This document shows, piece by piece, positions 9,256 through 17,095 of a DNA stretch of 64,000 nt (position 1 is the first letter of the stretch; the number at the start of each line of letters is the position of its first letter). The notes below the pieces were generated by a model that worked only from the letters and a program-made list of their open reading frames with translations, was not told where the DNA came from and did not search any database. Both the position numbers and the translations under genes were made by a program. The DNA comes from Verrucomicrobiia bacterium (lineage in GTDB: Bacteria; Verrucomicrobiota; Verrucomicrobiia; Verrucomicrobiales; DEV007), in NCBI GenBank assembly GCA_030425385.1, contig JAUIAH010000010.1:124001-188000 (forward strand). Direction: 5' to 3'.

Positions 9256-10011
9256 ATGCTGCGAACCAAGAAGAAGTCCGGTGCTCCTCGATTGCGTTGC
9301 GCCCATTGTGAAGTCTATTTCCCTTCGGAGGAACTTAATCTCCAGGCGGAGGCGCAGTGCCGAGGCTGCGGTTCGAAACAGACTTATTATGTTTTCCCAG
9401 CCTTTGCCCGCATGCCTACCCAATCAGGTGCGACCGATACCATTGCGGCGGAGGGCGATGAGAAATGCTTCGAGTGTTCCGATCGCAAAGCGGTGACGCA
9501 TTGTGATGACTGTGGGCGTCCCGTGAGCGCCTTCATGAGCGTCACGCTAGGGAAGCATCGCAGTTGCCTCGCTTGCGTTCAGGCCAAACGTGATGATCAA
9601 GATGATCCCCGCGTGGAGGTGCGGCGCACGGCTGAAGACAACCGTGCGTTGCTCTTGGCGACGCTGCCAGCCGCCGGCCTCTTCACCTTTCCAGTGACCT
9701 TCTTTAGCGCGCCCCTCACACTATTCTTTGCGATTCGTGGATGGATGCACGGCAAGAGAAGCATGCTGTCGAAAGGGAATTGGAAATATGGAGTCGCCAT
9801 CGTTCTTGCAGTCCTTCAGATCGGATTCTGGGGCTGGTGGATTCACGACACATCGACGCGTATCCAGAGAGAAATGATGTCGGCAATATCTGGAGGCATG
9901 CCTGAAGCTGACGATGCCTGGGAAATGGACCATGAGGGAGAGATCGAATGGGAAAGTGACGCTCTCGAACAGGCTCTCTCCGAAATGGAAGCCTCTCTCG
10001 ACAACTTTTAA
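9256..10011 (+). CDS. Membrane protein with N-terminal zinc-ribbon and B-box-like fingers
   Basis: A 251-residue protein. Two CxxC zinc-ribbon pairs occur at residues ~15-41 (CAHC, CRGC), then a B-box-type finger at ~73-110 (CFECSDRKAVTHCDDCGRP, then CLAC). Two hydrophobic segments follow at ~138-165 and ~178-198, and the C-terminus is strongly acidic. Predicted topology is a cytoplasmic zinc-binding head attached to the membrane. Zinc-ribbon plus membrane-domain proteins of this kind are common beside RDD proteins, but no function is known to me. Only 6 bp separate it from the next gene, so co-transcription is likely. Confidence 0.75.
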   Translation: MLRTKKKSGAPRLRCAHCEVYFPSEELNLQAEAQCRGCGSKQTYYVFPAFARMPTQSGATDTIAAEGDEKCFECSDRKAVTHCDDCGRPVSAFMSVTLGKHRSCLACVQAKRDDQDDPRVEVRRTAEDNRALLLATLPAAGLFTFPVTFFSAPLTLFFAIRGWMHGKRSMLSKGNWKYGVAIVLAVLQIGFWGWWIHDTSTRIQREMMSAISGGMPEADDAWEMDHEGEIEWESDALEQALSEMEASLDNF

Positions 10012-10017
10012 ACCATC

Positions 10018-10578
10018 ATGAGTGCCTCCATCGTCTACCGCCCTTTGCGCCGAAAGCTAGGCCTCTTTGATAGCTCTACCCTGGCGGAAGCTGAGGACCA
10101 TTTCCTGCTTGTTCGGGGACTCGCTTACCAGGAATATCGTCGCTTCTTCTTTGATCAGATTCAGGCCATTCAGGTTCGTCCCACCAATCACCTTTATTGG
10201 CACATGGGCGTGCCATTCGCCATAGCAGCGCTCCTGGCCTTTGTCATTGGTACGCTCCTAGTGGAGCCCGCCATCATTCAGGATCTCAATATTCCCGTAA
10301 AGGAAACGGTCCTCGCCTTGTGCGTGACACCATTCGCGCTCTACGGGCTAGTCCATCTGATTCTCTGGATCTGCTTTGGCGGGAGCCAAGAAGTCACCAT
10401 CCTCACAGCCGTACAACGCACGGTGATTCCGCCATTGGGTTATCGCCGAAATGGACGACAAGCTATTGAACGCATGGTTGAGAAAGTCCGAGCCGCCCAG
10501 GGAGCCTCTAGCCGAGAGGCACTTCAGCGGGATCTTGAGAACTGGACCGCCCCTCGACCTGCGAAACGCACGCGCTAG
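10018..10578 (+). CDS. Hypothetical two-span membrane protein
   Basis: A 186-residue protein with two membrane segments (about residues 60-85 and 98-122). The N-terminal part carries conserved-looking aromatic and charged residues (QEYRRFFFDQIQAIQVR), reminiscent of membrane-bound PH-like domains, and the basic C-terminus has no recognised motif. It is the third gene of the GYF/RDD group and probably its last, since the next gene converges 36 bp downstream. I cannot assign a function. Confidence 0.7.
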   Translation: MSASIVYRPLRRKLGLFDSSTLAEAEDHFLLVRGLAYQEYRRFFFDQIQAIQVRPTNHLYWHMGVPFAIAALLAFVIGTLLVEPAIIQDLNIPVKETVLALCVTPFALYGLVHLILWICFGGSQEVTILTAVQRTVIPPLGYRRNGRQAIERMVEKVRAAQGASSREALQRDLENWTAPRPAKRTR

Positions 10579-10613
10579 GGCGATACGGCGCAGAAGGATA
10601 CCAATCGTTTCAA

Positions 10614-12098
10614 TCACTCGACGACCGACTCGATCGTCTTCATTCTATTCGCGCTCTTCTCTGGATACGTGGACGTCGACTCCACCCCGGCCTTCAGATG
10701 CCGATCATCACCGTCGGCATGCGCGCCCATCAGATGGCTGAATCCCATGAGGCCTCCCGTAATCCCAAAGAAGGCCACCAGGCCGAAGGCACCACGTAGA
10801 AGCCGCTTTCGCAAGGAAGCCTTCGTGGACGCTTTCTCGGATTCAGTTTCCGCATCAAACGTTCTGAGGAAATCGCGCATCACGGGCGGAAGCGTGTCTG
10901 CCTCATTGCGAAGCAGCGTTTCTGCCACCATCAAGAGTTCACGATCCAGCCAACGATCCTCGGACCGACGTCCATTCGAATCCCAACGCAAGGCCTGGGC
11001 ATGGAGCATCTGCCGGTGGCTCCGATCGCGACGCATGGCCTGCACCGTCTTCTGAAGGCTCGACCACGTGTCCAAGATGTCTGGATGGGAAAGTGCGACG
11101 GTAGCGTCGGCGAGATCACTTCCGCTCACATAGAGGATGCGTTCATAGATGAGCACATCGACCAATTCCGTGACGATGGGACCCATTGCCTGGATCTCTT
11201 TGTAAGGCGTGTGGCGAACATGCGCTTTCAAATCTTCATCCCATGCGATCAGCGTTTCCGTGAGACTCTCTAACTCTCGCCGCAGCCGCGGCTTCAGGGT
11301 TCCAACCGTTTCCTCCGCATGCTGCCCCGCCACCTGGGCGAGATTGGTCGAGGAAGCCCAGCTCACAAAGGAATGATCTCCCCCATCGAAGTGAGTCTTC
11401 CACGTTTCCAAATAGGCATGCATGAATGGCAGCGCATGCGGGCCACGCACGAGCTGTTCCGCCACGCTGTTAGTCACCTGATCGAAGAGAGCACGCTCGG
11501 ATCCCTTCAGCTCAGGGGTGAAATAGGAGACTCCTTCAATGGCAACCTGGCGCAGTTCATCTGGCGTGAGATCTTCGCGATACAGGATAACCCCTGGAAA
11601 GACCTCGCTGATTCGCTGCTCTACAGCTTTGGAAAAGGGACTCCTTAGGGCGCCCACCACTTTGGACCGCCCTTCGGTCACGATCTCCCGCAGAAACGCA
11701 ATGATTCGAACGATCGCCTCTTCAGCTTCGGCAAACACCTGATCAAACCCATCGATCGCGAGGATCGTGTGCTTCAGGGTCGTGAGTTTCCCACGAACCG
11801 CAGCTTCTACGGATTCCACATGGTGTCCACCGCCCATCGCACGCCATAAGGAGGAGAAGAATCCCTGGCTACAATCTCCAGGCATGAAAGAAACGATCTT
11901 GCTCTCGGGGTGCGCTCTTCTAAGTGGCGGGAGCACGAGCTGATGCATGATTGCGGTCTTCCCCACTCCACTGGGACCAGCCGCGAGGGCGAACCCATGT
12001 TCTTCCACTTGATCCAACCAGCGCGTGGCAAACTTCTGAGAACTGGAAAGTGCTCCCATAAGTTGAGGCAAATCGTGCCTGGAAGAGCGGATCGACAT
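10614..12098 (-). CDS. Orphan P-loop (AAA/ExeA-like) ATPase with C-terminal membrane segment
   Basis: A 494-residue protein. Walker A is GPSGVGKT at residues ~41-48 and Walker B is HTILAIDGFDQ near ~115. A sensor-like stretch (SKVVGALRSPF) follows. The middle part is helical with no recognised domain, and one hydrophobic segment (GLVAFFGITGGLMGF) lies near ~440. The nucleotide-binding core resembles ExeA/STAND-type ATPases, which use ATP binding to switch conformation of an attached effector region. ATG at 12098 was preferred over an in-frame TTG at 12110. It is not in an operon: neighbours are convergent and divergent. No transposon, type II secretion or defence partner is adjacent, so its role is open. 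Confidence 0.8.
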   Translation of the reverse strand: MSIRSSRHDLPQLMGALSSSQKFATRWLDQVEEHGFALAAGPSGVGKTAIMHQLVLPPLRRAHPESKIVSFMPGDCSQGFFSSLWRAMGGGHHVESVEAAVRGKLTTLKHTILAIDGFDQVFAEAEEAIVRIIAFLREIVTEGRSKVVGALRSPFSKAVEQRISEVFPGVILYREDLTPDELRQVAIEGVSYFTPELKGSERALFDQVTNSVAEQLVRGPHALPFMHAYLETWKTHFDGGDHSFVSWASSTNLAQVAGQHAEETVGTLKPRLRRELESLTETLIAWDEDLKAHVRHTPYKEIQAMGPIVTELVDVLIYERILYVSGSDLADATVALSHPDILDTWSSLQKTVQAMRRDRSHRQMLHAQALRWDSNGRRSEDRWLDRELLMVAETLLRNEADTLPPVMRDFLRTFDAETESEKASTKASLRKRLLRGAFGLVAFFGITGGLMGFSHLMGAHADGDDRHLKAGVESTSTYPEKSANRMKTIESVVE

Positions 12099-12366
12099 CA
12101 GTTCAGGCAACTAAGAATTAGAGTAAGAATAGACACGGAACAGCAATATTGAGAGAGACAATACCAATCATATATCTAGGTCATGGTATTTCAAAACTAT
12201 TCTCTCAAATTTCAGTCTATCAAATCATATTTCGTCTCATTGCTGATAATTTTATTCATTATCAAGAACATGGTAATTAGTAAGGCTAGCGACCGCACTC
12301 CCCGGGAAGTTTGGGATTGAACACCGTGGACGGGGACCGGCATGATCCTTCCGCCCATTCGGGCTC
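12099..12366. other. AT-rich divergent intergenic region
   Basis: The gap between the ATPase and the secreted LamG protein contains roughly 190 bp (about 12110-12300) that is strikingly AT-rich against the GC-rich surroundings. It includes the inverted repeat GATAAT/ATTATC (12245-12250 and 12258-12263). It must hold the promoters for both divergent genes. No credible ORF or RNA gene was recognised. Confidence 0.5.
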
Positions 12367-12421
12367 CACACCTACCTAAACCCTACACCTACCTACACCT
12401 ACACCTACACCTACCTACACC
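12367..12421 (+). repeat. CTACAC/CCTA short tandem repeat in the leader of the LamG protein gene
   Basis: About ten copies of CTACAC or CCTA-type units run directly into the ATG at 12423. The repeat is in frame with an upstream ATG (12342), which would give a His/Leu/Tyr-rich N-terminal extension, but the signal peptide starts at 12423, so the repeat is taken as untranslated leader. A tract of this type can change length by slippage and so alter expression. Confidence 0.7.
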
Positions 12422-12422
12422 C

Positions 12423-15400
12423 ATGAACACCCACATCGCTTCATTGGGAGGCTGGGCTCGATGGCTCCCCTCCCTCTTCTTCATCGTCTTCGCCTCGTGG
12501 GCGCACGCTGCGCCCATTGAGGTCAACAACCACAGCTTCGAGGAACCCACCTTGGGTGCTGGCGGCTGGTCCAACGATCTCCCCGTGGCAGGTGGCGACA
12601 ATGATCAGTGGACTGATCCCATTGATGGCACGCCAGGGAACCGCTTCATCGAGTACATCGGTGGCTTCTTCTCTGAAGGCAATCAGCACATCGGCACGGC
12701 TGCTGGGCACTTCATCTATCAGAACCTCGGCGTTCCCTATGAACCCAACACCGCCTACACCCTCACCGTTGGAGTGGGGTATCGGAATGCGGGTCAGTCT
12801 GGCACCAACTCCGTGAGCGTCATTGGTCTCACCGCCCTCGGTGATGGCGAAGCGCTCCAAGGCACGGACACCGCCAACCAATTGGAAATCGATTCCCTTC
12901 TTGCGGCCAATGTGAACCAAGTAGACTCCGTAGCAATCAACAACGCCACAGAGCGGACCTTCACCGATGTCACCTTGGAATTCGTCACCGATGATAATCC
13001 CCCAGCGGGCAACATCGTCATCTTTCTAGGTGACGACAATGAAGGCAATCGGTCCCATTTCGACAATGTGAGACTGGACTTCCTCACCGCCCTGGATCCT
13101 GACGGTGATCAAATCCCCGCCGAATGGGAAACAGGCACGGACCGTGGCGTGGCTCGCAATCTCGATCCCAATGCGGACGATGGCGGTGAAGATCCCGATG
13201 GCGACACCCTGACAAACTTCCAGGAATACGAACTCGGTTCACATCCTCGACTAGCAGATACCGACGGTGATGGCCTCAACGACAACTTTGAGGCGAACAC
13301 GGATCCATTGAATCCCGATGTGGATGGCGACACGCTGTTAGACGGCGAAGAAATCGCGACTTACGGCACGGATCCCAACGATACGGATTCCGATGATGAC
13401 ATGTTCGAAGACCAAGCAGAAGTCGCCGCGGGCACCGATCCGCTGGACGCGAATTCCGTTCCCGCTCGTGGCGGTGCCATACGCGTGGGCGGTAGTTTTG
13501 TCGGCGGAAACGCGACGAGCGACGGCGCGGAAGTGGGCAGCAACGCAGGCGTGGCCGAACAGGGCAGTTGGACCAATCTCCCCGGCGGCTCAGGCGGCCC
13601 TACCATTCTCAGCAATGCCGAAGGCGAACCCTCCCTCATGCGGGTGAGCTGGAAGACGAATGGACCTGAGGTGGTTGGCGACGATCCCGGCAACGATGGA
13701 AACGATCAAATGATGCACGGCATCCTGCTTTCACGGGGAACAGAAGCCGGTGGAGACAATCTCCCTTCCGAATTCACCGTTCAGAATATCGCCTACCCAC
13801 TCTATGATTTGTACCTCTATCTGAATGCCAACGATCCCATCCTGGCAGCCATCACCGTCAACGACCAGACCATCATGGTGGACGAAGTCTCTCCCTTCGA
13901 CGGCACGTTTGACGAGGCTACCGAGGACGGCATTGGCAATTACATTCATCTCAAGAACCTCACCGGCTCCTCTATGGATGTCGTCGTTTGGGGTGCTGGT
14001 GTAGCAGGATTTCAGATCGATCGCTTGGAGCCTGCCGATCCCAGCTTGCTAGCCATTCCCGAGTCCGTGGACTTTGGAGTCTATGATGGCAATCCAGGGC
14101 CATTGGAAGCCACCATTCGGATGCTCAATCCAGGCCTAACACAAACGCTCACCATCTCTGACACAGCCATCTCTGGTGATCAGGCTAGCAATTTCACCGT
14201 GAGTGGCGTACCCGCATCCCTCGGCCCTAATGAAGGCGCCGATGTCGTCGTGACCTTCAACCCTTCCGATGCGGTCGGCATCTATCGCGGCTTCCTCGAA
14301 GTCACGAGCAATGACGCCGTGACTGGCATGACGCGCATTCCGCTCGTGGGGCAAATCAAGCACGCCAATGGCCTCGTCGCCCACTACAAGATGGACGAAT
14401 CCGCTGGCGATGTGTTAGAAGACGCCTCAGGAAATGGCTTCCATGGGCGCTATATCTCGGGATCCGGCTCGGTCAATCTCGGAGCCGATTCGTTGATCGG
14501 TGAGGGGACGGCCGTGCGGTTTGAAGAAGGTGGCGATGCCGCCTACGCGGAGATTCCCGAAGATGCTGGGTTTCCCATCCTCGCCGAAGGTTCATATGCC
14601 TTCTGGGTGCAACAAGACGCCGCTGATATCGGCAGCCCATCGGTGCTCTTCAGCCGCGCCTCGAGTCCAGCCAATCCCTACGCGGTCTTCTTCGAACAGG
14701 CCACCGGTGGCCCGGACGCGGTGACCTGGATTAGCGAAGCAGCCTCCGAGACGCTCACTTCGGAGCCTTTCGTCGTTCCTGATGAGATCTTCCATGTCGT
14801 CTACACCTACTCCGATAGCAATGAAGACGCCCTCGCCAACGTCGCTGTCTATGTGAACGGTGAATTGAACGCTTCTGCTCAAGAAACCACGGGCTACCCG
14901 CTCAACACGATCGCTCCCTTTCAGATTGGCGCCTCTGCAGGGGCCTTCGGTTGGACGGGAAGCATCGATGACTTTCAAATCTACGAGCGCGTGCTCACTG
15001 CCGAGCAGGTGGCTGACATGTATGCCAACCCTGGCAGTGTGGCGGAAGCCGTGGAACCACCCTCACCCCTCGTCGGTTACTGGAACCTGGACGAAGGCGC
15101 TGGCGACCAAGCCGCCGACTATCAGAATGCGGCCCTCACCGGCACAGTGATGGAAGGCGAGTGGGTCGCTGGACACACGGGTGTCGATGGTGACCAAGCC
15201 GTGGCTTTGTCAGGAGTCGATGGCGGCACGAGCATCGTGGAGGTCCCAGCGTTGAACCAAACGTTCACCGAAATCACCATCACCGGATGGGTCAATGGAG
15301 TCCCAACAGGAAACTGGTCAGGCATCATCCAATCACGCGACGGCACCCAACCAATTGGTCTAGGGTATCGAGCCGATTCTGGCGAACTCACCTACACCTG

Positions 15401-16991
15401 GAATGATAACAACGCGAACACCTACAACTTTGTTAGTGGGCTCGCGATTCCCGAGAATGAGTGGACCTTCGTTGCCCTTCGCGTCACGCCTGATGCTGGC
15501 ACGCTCTACGTCGGAGCCGCTGGCCAACTCAACTCAGCGGTGAATGCCATTCCCCATGCAGAGCAAATGAATCCAACGGTCTGGCACTTTGGCAAAGACA
15601 ACTGCTGTGACACGACTCGGAACTTCCAGGGAGCCATCGACGATGTAGCCATCTTTAGCCAAGCGCTCACCGATGATCAGATCCAAGCCATCTTCGACGG
15701 CACTTCACCAACGGACGTGTTCAGCACGGGCGGTGGCGGAGGCGGCGGAGAAACGGAACTCCTCGTCAATGGCTCGTTCGAAGAGCCTGTCTTGAATAAC
15801 ATCAACACCAATAACCTCGGCACCGTACCCACGGGCTGGAGCCAGACCGGTGACGATGCGACCTGGAATCTCATCCGCAACGATGGCTCGGCATACAGCA
15901 GCGGAGTGGACAACGCCGCTGACGGATCGCAGATCCTGGATCTCAACGGAATCTTCGAGATCTATCAGAACTTCACGATCACGGAAGCTTCGGACATCCG
16001 TTTCGGAGCATCGTTTTCCAATCGTGAGGGCCACGATGGTTCGGAGCCATCCACCGTTGGCATCTATGACGCCGCCGGAGCCATGCTTCTCTCCCCAGAG
16101 GTGAGCGTGGACACCTCAGCAGATCCCACTCCATCAGACGTATGGCGGTCGGGCGAAGCCACGGCGACCGGGCTAGCACCTGGCGAGTACCAGATCCGCA
16201 TCGCCTTGAATAACTTCAACAATGTGGACGCCGTCTTCGCACTCGCCTCCCCCGCAGGTGGCGGACGGAGCGGCGCCGTGGCTCAGTCTAACGGACCCAT
16301 CACCGAATCGGTGGTCGTTGACTTTGGCGATCTGTCAGGAGACAGCTCCTACGAGTTTAGCTTCAATGCGATCAAGGCAGGAGCCTCGACCGCGATCGCA
16401 GGCAATGATACCTGGGGCCTGAAGTTAGACCAATGGAACGAACAAGGGATCTTCGGCACGACAGAATTTGGCGTAGCCGACAACCTTTTCGAAGGGGACA
16501 ACGTTGCGTCCGTCTTCGATCGCGATGTCCACGTCCTCGTGGTCAACGACACGGGTAGCGGCTCGACGCTCCTCTACATTGATGGTGCCCTTGCAGGTTC
16601 CTGGGCGGGTAACATTACCCTGACTGGTGACGTGCGTCTCATGGGTGCACGGATCGAGTCCCCAGTCGATCTGTTTGGAGAAGGCAGCGTGATGCACGGC
16701 TGGGCCGTGTATGACTCCGCTCTTAGCGCCGAAGACGCAGCCACCCTCGCATCCACACCATTTAGCAATGGCGGCGGCGGGGGCTCCGATCCCGGAACCA
16801 TTGGTTCTGTGACCGTGGGCGCTGGCGGTGTGACCTTGGCTCTCCCGGCAGGCGGCACGTTTGACGTCGAATACTCTGCGGACCTCGTCACGTGGGAGAT
16901 CATTGCTTCCGACGTGAGTGGCGACTACGCCGACGGCGACGCCGGGCGTACTGGACTCCCCGCGGGCTACTATCGCGGTGTGGCCAAGTAA
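12423..16991 (+). CDS. Secreted LamG/TSP3 multidomain protein
   Basis: A 1522-residue exported protein. The signal peptide ends at AHA-AP near residue 35. Domains in order: a beta-sandwich beginning NHSFEEP (~38-220); Asp-rich TSP3-like calcium-binding repeats (~225-345, e.g. DTDGDGLNDNFE); a choice-of-anchor/ASH-type Ig-like domain (~545-640); LamG/concanavalin-like domains starting at ~650 (AHYKMDESAGD) and ~882 (GYWNLDEGAGD); a poly-Gly linker and a second NGSFEEP module (~1118); a further LamG-like region around 1300-1440; a second poly-Gly linker; and a short beta-rich C-terminal domain ending at YYRGVAK. No PEP-CTERM or other membrane anchor is visible. Carbohydrate binding or surface attachment is the likely role, from the domain types. 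I chose the ATG that starts the signal peptide. Confidence 0.9.
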   Translation: MNTHIASLGGWARWLPSLFFIVFASWAHAAPIEVNNHSFEEPTLGAGGWSNDLPVAGGDNDQWTDPIDGTPGNRFIEYIGGFFSEGNQHIGTAAGHFIYQNLGVPYEPNTAYTLTVGVGYRNAGQSGTNSVSVIGLTALGDGEALQGTDTANQLEIDSLLAANVNQVDSVAINNATERTFTDVTLEFVTDDNPPAGNIVIFLGDDNEGNRSHFDNVRLDFLTALDPDGDQIPAEWETGTDRGVARNLDPNADDGGEDPDGDTLTNFQEYELGSHPRLADTDGDGLNDNFEANTDPLNPDVDGDTLLDGEEIATYGTDPNDTDSDDDMFEDQAEVAAGTDPLDANSVPARGGAIRVGGSFVGGNATSDGAEVGSNAGVAEQGSWTNLPGGSGGPTILSNAEGEPSLMRVSWKTNGPEVVGDDPGNDGNDQMMHGILLSRGTEAGGDNLPSEFTVQNIAYPLYDLYLYLNANDPILAAITVNDQTIMVDEVSPFDGTFDEATEDGIGNYIHLKNLTGSSMDVVVWGAGVAGFQIDRLEPADPSLLAIPESVDFGVYDGNPGPLEATIRMLNPGLTQTLTISDTAISGDQASNFTVSGVPASLGPNEGADVVVTFNPSDAVGIYRGFLEVTSNDAVTGMTRIPLVGQIKHANGLVAHYKMDESAGDVLEDASGNGFHGRYISGSGSVNLGADSLIGEGTAVRFEEGGDAAYAEIPEDAGFPILAEGSYAFWVQQDAADIGSPSVLFSRASSPANPYAVFFEQATGGPDAVTWISEAASETLTSEPFVVPDEIFHVVYTYSDSNEDALANVAVYVNGELNASAQETTGYPLNTIAPFQIGASAGAFGWTGSIDDFQIYERVLTAEQVADMYANPGSVAEAVEPPSPLVGYWNLDEGAGDQAADYQNAALTGTVMEGEWVAGHTGVDGDQAVALSGVDGGTSIVEVPALNQTFTEITITGWVNGVPTGNWSGIIQSRDGTQPIGLGYRADSGELTYTWNDNNANTYNFVSGLAIPENEWTFVALRVTPDAGTLYVGAAGQLNSAVNAIPHAEQMNPTVWHFGKDNCCDTTRNFQGAIDDVAIFSQALTDDQIQAIFDGTSPTDVFSTGGGGGGGETELLVNGSFEEPVLNNINTNNLGTVPTGWSQTGDDATWNLIRNDGSAYSSGVDNAADGSQILDLNGIFEIYQNFTITEASDIRFGASFSNREGHDGSEPSTVGIYDAAGAMLLSPEVSVDTSADPTPSDVWRSGEATATGLAPGEYQIRIALNNFNNVDAVFALASPAGGGRSGAVAQSNGPITESVVVDFGDLSGDSSYEFSFNAIKAGASTAIAGNDTWGLKLDQWNEQGIFGTTEFGVADNLFEGDNVASVFDRDVHVLVVNDTGSGSTLLYIDGALAGSWAGNITLTGDVRLMGARIESPVDLFGEGSVMHGWAVYDSALSAEDAATLASTPFSNGGGGGSDPGTIGSVTVGAGGVTLALPAGGTFDVEYSADLVTWEIIASDVSGDYADGDAGRTGLPAGYYRGVAK

Positions 16992-17038
16992 GGAAGCAAG
17001 GTCTAGCTAGCTAGACTAAACTAGCATAGCATTCACTC

Positions 17039-17073
17039 AAGCCCCGTCGGGAAACCGGCGGGGCTTGTTTGTT
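17039..17073 (+). terminator. Rho-independent terminator after the LamG protein gene
   Basis: A strong GC-rich hairpin (arms AAGCCCCGTCGG and CCGGCGGGGCTT, GAAA-type loop) is followed by a T-rich tail, TGTTTGTT. It lies 47 bp after the stop and 23 bp before the end of the convergent transglutaminase gene. The T-tract is on the plus strand, so it mainly serves the LamG gene. Confidence 0.9.
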
Positions 17074-17095
17074 GGTAGTGGAGCCATTCGCTACG

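Noticed and set aside
12378..12420. CTACAC repeats as a possible CRISPR array
   Set aside because: The units are 6 bp with no spacers; it is a simple tandem repeat.
12342..12422. Extending the LamG protein to an upstream ATG at 12342
   Set aside because: The added stretch would be encoded by the simple repeat and would place the signal peptide internally; the ATG at 12423 starts a good signal peptide.
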